Source of the DNA: Acidobacteriota bacterium
Lineage (GTDB): Bacteria > Acidobacteriota > Terriglobia > Terriglobales > Acidobacteriaceae
DNA length: 38,452 bases
Assembly: GCA_003224905.1 (NCBI GenBank)
Contig: QIAA01000162.1
Location: 1 to 38,452 of the forward strand
Direction of reading: 5' to 3'
Part shown: positions 15,976 to 22,937 of the stretch, one piece after another
How the letters are laid out: each line of letters begins with the position of its first letter
Position numbering within the stretch: the stretch's first letter is position 1
Translations under genes and position numbers: made by a program
The notes under the pieces: model-generated
The model's database searches: none
Told to the model about the DNA's origin: nothing
The model's input: the letters and a program-made list of their open reading frames with translations, nothing else

Positions 15976-16306
15976 TAAGTTCCACGAGCGCCTTGGGACC
16001 GCAGCGAGGCTGAACAAACTTGCGTCGAACTGGCAGCCTGGCGAAGTGTACACTTTCGAACATTTATATCGAGAAGTCTTGCCTTCGTCTCCGAAGGCTC
16101 TGTCGCTGATACTCTCTGAACTAGTTGAGCAGGGCTTTCTCGAAAAACTGATTCGCGTTGAGTCGCCATTCACTGGCGGTGGCATCAAGGATTTTTCGTC
16201 TCTCAATGAAGTTCCTAGCCGGATTTACGATTTTCACTCTGACCGCGAAATAGAAGTTGAACCCGATAATCTTCGGGTCCTCTTCAGAGTTCCGCATGGC
16301 CGATAG
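15944..16306 (+). CDS. Island gene D: small winged-helix-like protein
   Basis: A 120-residue protein. The ATG at 15944 lies within the end of gene C (32-base overlap), and this frame extends past gene C's stop. Residues about 15-65 look like a winged helix: RLGTAARLNKLASNWQPGEV, 'TFEHLYREVL', then SSPKALSLILSELVEQGFLE as recognition helix and turn, then a strand. The C-terminal part has a Gly-Gly-Gly loop and a pattern 'VPSRIYDFHSDREIEVEPDN' ending in a beta strand 'LRVLFRV'. I have an impression of similar C-terminal patterns in other uncharacterised bacterial winged-helix proteins, but I cannot name the family. It overlaps gene E by 11 bases. Possible roles are a transcriptional repressor of the unit or an adaptor between genes C and E. 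Confidence 0.7.
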   Translation: MSSPNLGNITSKFHERLGTAARLNKLASNWQPGEVYTFEHLYREVLPSSPKALSLILSELVEQGFLEKLIRVESPFTGGGIKDFSSLNEVPSRIYDFHSDREIEVEPDNLRVLFRVPHGR

Positions 16307-16841
16307 CGGGAGCGGTCCTGAGTGGACTCCCGAGAGATACGGCATCGAAGTAGGGTTGGTTGTGGCTGCAGTGTTGAGGGTTCCAAAGGGTCAAAAACTC
16401 GCCTGTTTTAAGGGCGAGATTGCAAAGTTTCCGGAGCCGTACCGGACGGCAGCTGAGACTCTTCTGCTCCAGAGGGAAGCACTGATGGACGATCACTCCC
16501 CAGCTGAACCAACCGGATTTCTGAAAGAAGCAATTCAGGCAGTTCCGGCCGTTAAGTACGCTCTTGGGGTTGGCGGGGTCGTATCGATCATCGCCATAAT
16601 CGCCACTTTTGGAATCAGCTATCGGGTGGCGGTTGTTGGCTTCCCAATAATAATCATAATGATGGTGTTATTGTTGGTGTTCGCCAAACTTGCAGTGGCT
16701 AAGCCGCAGCATTTCTTGGGTCCCTTGGTCGTGCTAGCGTGGTTCTCGATGCTCGCAACCGTTGCCACCGTAAGTCTGATATTCACTGGAGTGTTCTTTA
16801 GGTGGCCGCTGGATCTCCACTACTGGCTTATCAAAGGATGA
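16296..16841 (+). CDS. Island gene E: three-helix membrane protein
   Basis: A 181-residue protein from ATG 16296, overlapping the end of gene D by 11 bases. The first 80 residues are soluble and mostly helical (RYGIEVGLVVAAVLRV, then 'FKGEIAKFPEPYRTAAETLL'). They are followed by three hydrophobic helices at about 87-104, 110-131 (very Ile-rich) and 143-166, and a short aromatic tail. There is no signal peptide. The arrangement (small soluble domain plus a compact transmembrane bundle, last in a coupled operon) is the form of membrane-acting effectors in abortive-infection systems, but the sequence itself does not prove that. No family recognised. The downstream neighbour is a dead RAYT transposase. 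Confidence 0.7.
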   Translation: MADSGSGPEWTPERYGIEVGLVVAAVLRVPKGQKLACFKGEIAKFPEPYRTAAETLLLQREALMDDHSPAEPTGFLKEAIQAVPAVKYALGVGGVVSIIAIIATFGISYRVAVVGFPIIIIMMVLLLVFAKLAVAKPQHFLGPLVVLAWFSMLATVATVSLIFTGVFFRWPLDLHYWLIKG

Positions 16842-16872
16842 AGGCTCCTGGAAGGTGAGAATTTCGGCGTGA

Positions 16873-17056
16873 CGTTTAGACGCTGGACGGAGCAATCTGC
16901 ACTTCATCACCGTGAGTTGTTATCAATTCGATATCCAGGAACTCCGCGACGGCGTACTCTGCTATCGAACAGGTTAGGCAACGCTATGGCTTTGTGGTCG
17001 TCGGCTACGTAGTGATGCTCGAGCATGTGCATCTGCTAGTCTGGGATTCCCTGTGA
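16873..17056 (+). pseudogene. Broken RAYT (REP-associated tyrosine transposase) fragment
   Basis: In one frame 16891-16974 reads SNLHFITVSCYQ and then degenerates to a TAG at 16975. In a frame shifted by one base from 16973 it reads VRQRYGFVVVGYVVM, then LEHVHLLVWDSL, and stops at 17054. RAYT/Y1 transposases have 'DLHFITFSCYQRRP' near the N-terminus and 'YVVMPEHVHLL' as the HUH metal-binding motif; here the two His (HVH) remain but Pro before Glu is changed to Leu. The catalytic Tyr region and the whole C-terminal half are missing. The fragment is therefore dead. It marks an insertion-prone spot at the island-ftsQ boundary. Confidence 0.8.
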
Positions 17057-17085
17057 TAAGGAAAACTTCTTAAGTTCTGAGTGCC

Positions 17086-17210
17086 GTCCCTCGCGGGACT
17101 CTATCGCCGCCACACGCTCACCCAGCGCTCACCCACCCCAGAACGCCAAGAGCGGGCGTTCCGGGGACCCCGGTTACACGCTGGGCTAATGAATGCCGTC
17201 GCTTTGCGAC
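17086..17210. repeat. Run of four short hairpins (REP-like or dispersed element)
   Basis: Four compact palindromes in 125 bases: GTCCC-TCGC-GGGAC (17086-17099), GAACGCC...GGCGTTC (17141-17161), CCGGGG-A-CCCCGG (17161-17173) and GTCGC-TTT-GCGAC (17198-17210). The segment has no coding frame of merit and begins 30 bases after the RAYT fragment. It looks like a structured dispersed element; whether copies occur elsewhere in the genome cannot be seen here. Confidence 0.5.
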
Positions 17211-17527
17211 TGTCGCGTTCGGGTGGGCAGCCTCAGAATTTCTCAAGCCGCTACCAGAAAATCAAAGGGCAAAGGTGGGCCAACCTGCCCGAGTGAACGG
17301 CCCGCGAACGGGAACAGAAGGCTGGTGGATATTCGTTCGCCCAGGTTAGCGCCCAAAACCGGAACGCGAACCTGGGGCACCAGCCACCAGGCAGATGTGT
17401 CGCTGCCCCTATAGCCTCTTTAGCCAACTCCCTGTGTAAAACTCACCCACATTTTTCTATCTCGATTAATGAAAAGCAGTTATATTGGTTTCGCTCGCGA
17501 TTCCCTGACGACAACTAACCTGAGTTG

Positions 17528-18763
17528 ATGGCAAGGAAAACCGCTCCTACCATCTCGCAGGAAGAGTTGTATCCGCCCTTTGATGAGCCGGTCCGCGAAG
17601 AGTTTGAGGATGCGCGGCTGCTCGATCTGGATGCGGAGGTGGAATCACCATTCCTGCGTGGACAGAAGCGAGTTTCTGTCCGCCGAAGTTCTCTTCCGAG
17701 AAAAACCGCTACCCGGCTGACCTGGACCGCCGTTCTCCTCGTGCTGATGTTTCTCTGCACGATTGGTGTTGCGGCTCTCTACCACTACGGCGAACGTTCC
17801 TGGCGCTTTCGAATCGAGAGCAGCGACAGCATTGAGATTTCGGGCCTGCAAAACGTTACTAGCTCGCAGGTGATGGAAGTGATGGGAGGCGACATTGGCC
17901 GCAACATCTTCTTCGTGCCTCTGGCGCAGCGCAAGAAGCAACTGGAGCAGATCCCATGGGTCGAATCGGCCAGCGTGATGCGATTTGTACCGAATCGGCT
18001 GCGCATTGAGGTTCAAGAACGAACACCCATCGCCTTCGCCCGGATCGGTCCGAAGATCCTGCTGGTCGATGCGGTGGGGACTCTCATGGAACTGCCCGCC
18101 AGAAAGAAGTTTTCTTTCCCGGTGATCGTGGGCATGAACTCTGGCGAACCCGTCTCCACGCGGGCGGCACGGATGAAAATCTACCGCGAGTTGGTCAGAC
18201 AGCTGGATGCGGGCGGTGCGCGTTACTCTCAGGACCTCAGCGAGGTTGATCTCGCAGATCCGGATGATGTGAAGGTGCTCGCCAACAACCGCGAGGGCGA
18301 AGTTCTGGTGCATCTTGGATCCGGTGACTACCTGCAGCGCTACAAAATATATGTTTCCCATGTGCAGGAATGGCGACAGCAGTTCCAAAAGCTCGAGTCG
18401 GTAGACCTCCGCTACGACCGGCAGATTATCGTCAATCCTGATCTGCAGGGCACGGCGCGACCAGCGCCACTGTCTGCCGCAGCCGCCAAGCGCGCAATGG
18501 CGGCCGGCGTCAAGCCCGCAGCGCTGGTGACACATGCGATTGCTTTGGCTGAAGCGCCAACAGCATCGGAGAAACCCGCTGTAAAGAGGAAAAAGATGTC
18601 GAGGCCAGGGCGGGTGAGAGCAGCTATGAAACGGAACAAGGTCGCAGCCAGCGCTCCGGCCAAGACCGTTGTCGCGAATCCTGCGGCGGCTGTGATCAAA
18701 ACCAGCCCGGGCGCAAACAAGAAACCAAGTCCGGCAATTGCTAAAGGACAGGAACAACAATAG
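17528..18763 (+). CDS. ftsQ: Cell division protein FtsQ with long basic C-terminal tail
   Basis: A 411-residue bitopic membrane protein of the divisome that links FtsB/FtsL to the ring. The N-terminal 60 residues are cytoplasmic and acidic, a single membrane helix spans about 64-85, the POTRA domain about 94-164 (SIEISGLQNVTSSQVMEVMG, then 'PWVESASVMRFVPNRLRIEV'), and the beta domain about 165-305 (RTPIAFARIGPKILLVDAVG to the 'VDLRYDRQIIVNP' strand). After this a tail of about 100 residues (309-411) is rich in Ala, Pro and Lys and probably disordered; typical FtsQ proteins end near residue 250-280. ATG 17528 is preferred over TTG 17525. ftsA follows 2 bases after the stop. No murB, murC or ddl gene lies upstream, unlike the usual dcw order. 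Confidence 0.92.
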   Translation: MARKTAPTISQEELYPPFDEPVREEFEDARLLDLDAEVESPFLRGQKRVSVRRSSLPRKTATRLTWTAVLLVLMFLCTIGVAALYHYGERSWRFRIESSDSIEISGLQNVTSSQVMEVMGGDIGRNIFFVPLAQRKKQLEQIPWVESASVMRFVPNRLRIEVQERTPIAFARIGPKILLVDAVGTLMELPARKKFSFPVIVGMNSGEPVSTRAARMKIYRELVRQLDAGGARYSQDLSEVDLADPDDVKVLANNREGEVLVHLGSGDYLQRYKIYVSHVQEWRQQFQKLESVDLRYDRQIIVNPDLQGTARPAPLSAAAAKRAMAAGVKPAALVTHAIALAEAPTASEKPAVKRKKMSRPGRVRAAMKRNKVAASAPAKTVVANPAAAVIKTSPGANKKPSPAIAKGQEQQ

Positions 18764-18765
18764 GA

Positions 18766-19977
18766 ATGGCGAACCAGCACGCAAACCTGTTGACTGCAAT
18801 TGATGTGGGTAGCGCGAAGGCGTGTGTCCTTGTAGCGGAGATCACTCCGAATGGATTGCGTTATCGAGGACATGGGGTCACTGAATCGCGGGGCTCGCGC
18901 AAAGGGATTATCGTCGACCTGGAGAAAGCCGCCAGCTCCATTCAGAAGGCTGTCGAGCAGGCGGAAGACGTGGCCGGAATCCCTATAGAGCGTGCTCTGC
19001 TGGGAATGGGTGGAGCTCACATTCGTGGCGTAAACAGTCATGGCGGCATAACGTTTGGCACCCGCGTGCGGGAAATTGGCCGAGATGAAATCCGCTCTGC
19101 CGTGGACAAGGCGCGCGCCATAGCGCTGCCTGCGGACCGAGAGATCCTTCATCTATTGCCGCAGGAATTCATCCTCGACGATCAGCCTGGGATCCACGAC
19201 CCGCTCGGCATGATGGCCTGCCGTGTAGCTGTGCGAGTGCACATCGTCACGGCGGTTTCGAGCGCCTTACAGAATGTGGTTTCCGCTGTGAACCGCGCTG
19301 GGGTGCACGTCGACGACACAGTGTTTGAGCCTCTCGCGTGCGCGGACGCAGTGCTGCGGGCGGATGAGCGTGAACTAGGAGTGTGCCTTGCCGATCTGGG
19401 CGCAGGTTCGACCAACCTGATTGTGTTTCAGGAAGGCGCTGTGGCTCACAGCGCGGGGATTCCGATCGGCGGCGATCATTTCACCAGCGATCTTTCCGTG
19501 GGACTGTGCACGCCAATCGTGGAGGCGGAGAGAATAAAAAAGTTCTATGGAAACGCAATCGTCACTTTAATTCCAGAAGGAAATGAGGTAGAGGTTCCTT
19601 CAGTGGGTGATCGGCCGTCGCGGTTGCTTTCTCAACGCACGGTAGGAGAGATTCTCGAGCCGCGGGCGCGAGAATTGTTCGAGTTGCTGCGGGACAATCT
19701 GCGGCAAAGCGGGATGCTTGAGTTGTGTGTTGGCGGCCTGGTTCTGAGCGGGGGCGCGTCGCGGCTGCCAGGAATTCTGGACATCGCCGACTCGGTGCTG
19801 CGCCGCTCCGTGCGTCTTTCCTGGCCGACGCCTCTGGCGAAGATGCCGGCAAGCCTGGCCGAGCCGGAGTATGCGACCGCACTCGGAATGGTGTTTTACG
19901 CGCATAGAGCTCGCCTGGCGCGAGGCTCGCAGGACGAGCGCTGGAGTTCGAAGTTGAAAGCAATGCTGGTGGGCTAA
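18766..19977 (+). CDS. ftsA: Cell division protein FtsA
   Basis: A 403-residue actin-fold ATPase that tethers FtsZ to the membrane. Visible are the phosphate-1 loop LTAIDVGSAKACVLVAEI near the N-terminus, the SHS2 (1C) subdomain region 'ERALLGMGGAHIRGVNSHGG', phosphate-2 'CLADLGAGSTNLIVF', and the adenosine motif 'GGLVLSGGASRLPGI'. The last residues (WSSKLKAMLVG) form a short amphipathic helix of the kind used for membrane targeting. The length is normal. It starts 2 bases after the ftsQ stop, so the pair is co-transcribed; ftsZ follows after 54 bases with its own ribosome binding site. Confidence 0.96.
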   Translation: MANQHANLLTAIDVGSAKACVLVAEITPNGLRYRGHGVTESRGSRKGIIVDLEKAASSIQKAVEQAEDVAGIPIERALLGMGGAHIRGVNSHGGITFGTRVREIGRDEIRSAVDKARAIALPADREILHLLPQEFILDDQPGIHDPLGMMACRVAVRVHIVTAVSSALQNVVSAVNRAGVHVDDTVFEPLACADAVLRADERELGVCLADLGAGSTNLIVFQEGAVAHSAGIPIGGDHFTSDLSVGLCTPIVEAERIKKFYGNAIVTLIPEGNEVEVPSVGDRPSRLLSQRTVGEILEPRARELFELLRDNLRQSGMLELCVGGLVLSGGASRLPGILDIADSVLRRSVRLSWPTPLAKMPASLAEPEYATALGMVFYAHRARLARGSQDERWSSKLKAMLVG

Positions 19978-20031
19978 ACCAAGTGGGAATTAAGCACGTT
20001 TAGAAATAAATTCAATGAAGGGCGGCAGGAG

Positions 20032-21252
20032 ATGAAAAAGGAAAACGACATTCGCATCAGCTTTAACGAAGAGGCCCGCAACGACGCCAAGATAAAGGTC
20101 ATCGGTGTGGGTGGAGGCGGTAACAACGCGGTGAACCGCATGATCGACGCCGGCATGGAGGGCATCGAGTTTGTGGTCGCCAATACCGATCTGCAGGCGT
20201 TGCGGATGTCGCACGCGCCGGTGAAGCTTCAGCTGGGCGTGAAGCTGACCAACGGCTTAGGCGCCGGTGCCAATCCCGAAGTCGGCCGCAAGGCAGCGCT
20301 CGAAGATTCCGACAAGATCATCGAGGCGCTGGAAGGCGCGGACATGGTGTTTGTCACTGCCGGACTCGGCGGCGGCACGGGCACGGGAGCAGCGCCCATC
20401 ATTGCGTCGCTGGCGAGCGAGATGGGAGCGCTCACGGTGGCGGTTATCACGAAGCCGTTTGCGTTTGAGGGCAAACGGCGCATGCAGCAGGCCGAGCGCG
20501 GAATCTCCGAGCTGATGGATTCGGTGGACACGACCATCGTCATCCCTAACGAGAAGCTGCTGGCCGTCGCGCAGGATGCCGGTTTTTTTGAGTCATTCCG
20601 CGTCGCTGATGACATTCTCCGTCAAGGCGTGCAAGGCATCTCCGACATTATTACAATTCCTGGGATCATCAATCGCGACTTTGCTGACGTCAAGGCGATC
20701 ATGGCGGGCATGGGTTACGCCGTCATGGGCACAGCCACGGCCAATGGCGCGCGCCGCGCCACGGATGCGGCCCAGAAAGCCATTGCTTCACCATTGCTCG
20801 AAGCGGGAGCAATCGATGGAGCGCGCGGCATTCTCATCAACATCACCGGATCGAGTTCGCTGAAGCTGGCCGAAGTTCAGGAGGCTTGCAGCATCATCCA
20901 GGGCGCGGCGCACGAAGATGCCAACATTATTTTTGGCGCGGTGCTCGACGATAAGTCCAAGGACACGGTGAAGATCACAGTAATCGCCACCGGCTTCAAG
21001 GACTCCGATGTGCGGCGGCGGCAGCAGGAACGCCGAGCGGGATTTGTGGTTTCGCACGAACCGGAAGCTGATCAGGAGTTCGACCCTGAGCCGGCGCCTC
21101 CGCCGATGGTGATGGAGCAGGCTGCGCTCCAGCCCCCGGCCCCTGTCGAAGCGGTGGCGGTTGAGACCATGCGCAATGCCATGATCGCCAACTTCGAAAA
21201 AGAAGACTTGGACGTGCCGGCGTTCCTGCGCCGGCGGGGAGAGGTAATTTAG
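20032..21252 (+). CDS. ftsZ: Cell division protein FtsZ
   Basis: A 406-residue tubulin-like GTPase that forms the division ring. The N-terminal domain has [20 protein letters not shown], the tubulin signature [10 protein letters not shown] (113-122), and the synergy-loop region '[20 protein letters not shown]' with the catalytic Asp residues. A variable linker of about 50 residues rich in Pro, Glu and Ala precedes the conserved C-terminal peptide [11 protein letters not shown] that binds FtsA and other partners. ATG 20032 has a good ribosome binding site (AGGAG, 1-6 bases upstream in GGCAGGAGATG). It is the last gene of the ftsQAZ block; a hairpin follows 15 bases after the stop. Confidence 0.98.
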   Translation: MKKENDIRISFNEEARNDAKIKVIGVGGGGNNAVNRMIDAGMEGIEFVVANTDLQALRMSHAPVKLQLGVKLTNGLGAGANPEVGRKAALEDSDKIIEALEGADMVFVTAGLGGGTGTGAAPIIASLASEMGALTVAVITKPFAFEGKRRMQQAERGISELMDSVDTTIVIPNEKLLAVAQDAGFFESFRVADDILRQGVQGISDIITIPGIINRDFADVKAIMAGMGYAVMGTATANGARRATDAAQKAIASPLLEAGAIDGARGILINITGSSSLKLAEVQEACSIIQGAAHEDANIIFGAVLDDKSKDTVKITVIATGFKDSDVRRRQQERRAGFVVSHEPEADQEFDPEPAPPPMVMEQAALQPPAPVEAVAVETMRNAMIANFEKEDLDVPAFLRRRGEVI

Positions 21253-21267
21253 TTTGGAGGTCGGGAA

Positions 21268-21288
21268 GTCTCGCCTTCGTGGCGAGAC
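21268..21288 (+). terminator. Hairpin after ftsZ
   Basis: The arms GTCTCGCC (21268-21275) and GGCGAGAC (21281-21288) pair perfectly around a 5-base loop, starting 15 bases after the ftsZ stop. There is no T run, so it may need Rho or act mainly to stabilise the 3' end. Confidence 0.55.
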
Positions 21289-21406
21289 CTCACGGCTGGT
21301 GATCGCCTGGTTGTTCGGTCATTGGACAGAAATTATTCTGGTTTCAGGAGAAACATGTCCTGGCTAATCGTGTTTACTTCTGCATTTTACATTCTGCCTT
21401 ATGCAA

Positions 21407-22840
21407 TTACTGCACTTCGACTTTCTCCATCCATTGCGCAACTTGTACCTTCCAGCCAAGCTCTTTAGTCATGAACTCACGCAACTGGGTTGACGCTGCG
21501 GGCTCGCCATGAACCAGGTACGTGATCTCTGGTTTTCTGGTAAACGTCCGTAGCCACTGCAGTAGTTCTGGCGGATCGGCGTGATCGCTGAATTGCTCAA
21601 AGGCTGCCACCTGTGCGCGAATGGGAACAATCTCTCCATAAATCCTTACCTCCGGTGCGCCGCTCTTGATGGTGAACCCGCGCGTCCCAGGCGCCTGAAA
21701 TCCGATAAAGAGCACCGTATTTTTGGGATCCGGCAGCCGTTGTGCCAAGTGGTGTTGAATGCGCCCGCCGGTCACCATGCCGCTCGATGAAATAATGATG
21801 CACGGAAACCTTGAATCGTTGATTTTCTTGGAATCGGCAGGTGTGGAAGCGAAGGTAAAACCTGGCCAATTCAGTGGCGAGCCATACTGGCTGATCAGGC
21901 TACGGGTCTCGCCGCTATATTCTTCGGTGTGTTTCAGAAAGATTTCTACAGCCTTGATCGCCATCGGACTGTCGCAGAAAACTGGCAGGCGTGGAATCTG
22001 ACCTGATTCCATCAGCTCCTTAAGCATGAACAGGAACTTTTGCGTGCGCTCCACCGCAAACGCAGGCACGACTACACTGCCCCCACGCTCAACCGTTTGC
22101 CGGATCAGCGCCGCCAATTGTGGTCTGGGGTCATCTGTCGGATGCCGCCGGTTTCCGTAGGTCGATTCCATCACCAAAACGTCGGCGGTCTCGCCTTCGG
22201 TTGGACCGGAGTGGACTACTTTACCCGGAGCGATATTCTGATCGCGGACGCGTCCGATATCGCCGGTGAACAGCAACCGGCGCGACCTGCCACCAGCATC
22301 CAACGTCACTTCCGCCATCGACGAGCCCAGAATGTGAGCGGCTCGCACAAACCGAAATGAAATTTCCCCGCTGAGATGTTTGCTTTCTCCAAATTGCACT
22401 GCGCGGAAATACTGCATGCATTCCTGGGCCTCTTCGAGCGTGTAAAGGGGCAAGGCAGGGTCATGTTTCGATTTCTTGTATTTGTTGTAGAACTCCGCAT
22501 CTTCTTCCTGCAGGTGGCCGGAATCGGGAAGAATGATGCCGCACAAATCGATCGTAGCGGACGTGGCGTATATGGGTCCGCGAAACCCTTCTTTCACCAG
22601 CCGGGGAATCCATCCGCAGTGATCGAGATGAGCGTGGGTGAGAACTACGGCATCGATCTCGCGTGCGGGCACCGGAGTGTCCTGCCAGTTACGCTCGCGC
22701 CATTCCTTCTGCCCCTGGAACATGCCGCAATCAACGAGTACCTGGAAACCATTTTTGCCTTCCGCATCTGAGGAAGTATTGATAAGGTGCTTCGAGCCGG
22801 TCACGGTTCCTGCAGCGCCAAGAAATTGGATGTAGGCCAA
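21407..22840 (-). CDS. Metallo-beta-lactamase fold RNase with beta-CASP domain
   Basis: A 477-residue protein of the CPSF73/YSH1-like group, which degrades or trims RNA. The signature HAHLDHCG (69-76) binds two zinc ions; further ligands are His in 'FVRAAHILGSSM' and Asp in 'LFTGDIGR'. The beta-CASP insert lies between about 205 and 380 ('VLVMESTYGNRRH', 'SVVVPAFAVERTQKFLFML'), and the C-terminal motifs 'IIISSSGMVTGGRIQHHL' and 'EQFSDHAD' are present, so all key residues are visible. The start is TTG at 22838-22840, supported by a strong AGGGGG site 5 bases upstream; there is no ATG nearby. It stands alone, downstream of the M1-like gene. Confidence 0.93.
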   Translation of the reverse strand: MAYIQFLGAAGTVTGSKHLINTSSDAEGKNGFQVLVDCGMFQGQKEWRERNWQDTPVPAREIDAVVLTHAHLDHCGWIPRLVKEGFRGPIYATSATIDLCGIILPDSGHLQEEDAEFYNKYKKSKHDPALPLYTLEEAQECMQYFRAVQFGESKHLSGEISFRFVRAAHILGSSMAEVTLDAGGRSRRLLFTGDIGRVRDQNIAPGKVVHSGPTEGETADVLVMESTYGNRRHPTDDPRPQLAALIRQTVERGGSVVVPAFAVERTQKFLFMLKELMESGQIPRLPVFCDSPMAIKAVEIFLKHTEEYSGETRSLISQYGSPLNWPGFTFASTPADSKKINDSRFPCIIISSSGMVTGGRIQHHLAQRLPDPKNTVLFIGFQAPGTRGFTIKSGAPEVRIYGEIVPIRAQVAAFEQFSDHADPPELLQWLRTFTRKPEITYLVHGEPAASTQLREFMTKELGWKVQVAQWMEKVEVQ

Positions 22841-22858
22841 AGAACCCCCTAATTGAAC

Positions 22859-22937
22859 GATTGAATCATTGGATCCCGGACCCGACTGCGATTAGCTTAA
22901 AGCGATTGAAATGATTCAGTGATTCAATGATTCAATC
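22859..22937. repeat. TGATTCAA-unit repeat with 13-base inverted arms
   Basis: GATTGAATCATTG (22859-22871) is the exact reverse complement of CAATGATTCAATC (22925-22937). The right side is a run of three 8-base units, TGATTCAG-TGATTCAA-TGATTCAA, from 22912. The run covers the stop codon and last seven codons of the M1-like gene, and the hairpin could stop transcription between that gene and the RNase gene. Confidence 0.6.

Larger units (their letters stand above)
16842..17527. other. Long gene-free stretch between the island and ftsQ
   Basis: 686 bases without an intact gene. It contains a broken RAYT transposase (16873-17056), a run of four short hairpins (17086-17210), a second repeat-like part with inverted 'GGTGGGC/GCCCACC'-type words up to about 17410, and an A+T-rich section (17430-17520) that probably holds the ftsQ promoter. 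I cannot identify a clear -35/-10 pair in that section. Confidence 0.55.

Noticed and set aside
16921..16977. Recoding or programmed frameshift in the RAYT fragment
   Set aside because: The C-terminal half with the catalytic Tyr is missing and the metal-binding motif is altered, so the gene is dead regardless of frame.
17193..17414. A small plus-strand gene before ftsQ
   Set aside because: The frame covers the hairpin-rich segment, its product is basic low-complexity sequence, and no ribosome binding site precedes it.
12744..17527. CRISPR array or toxin-antitoxin pair in the accessory island
   Set aside because: No regularly spaced direct repeats are present, and the gene sizes and sequences do not match any toxin-antitoxin family that I know.
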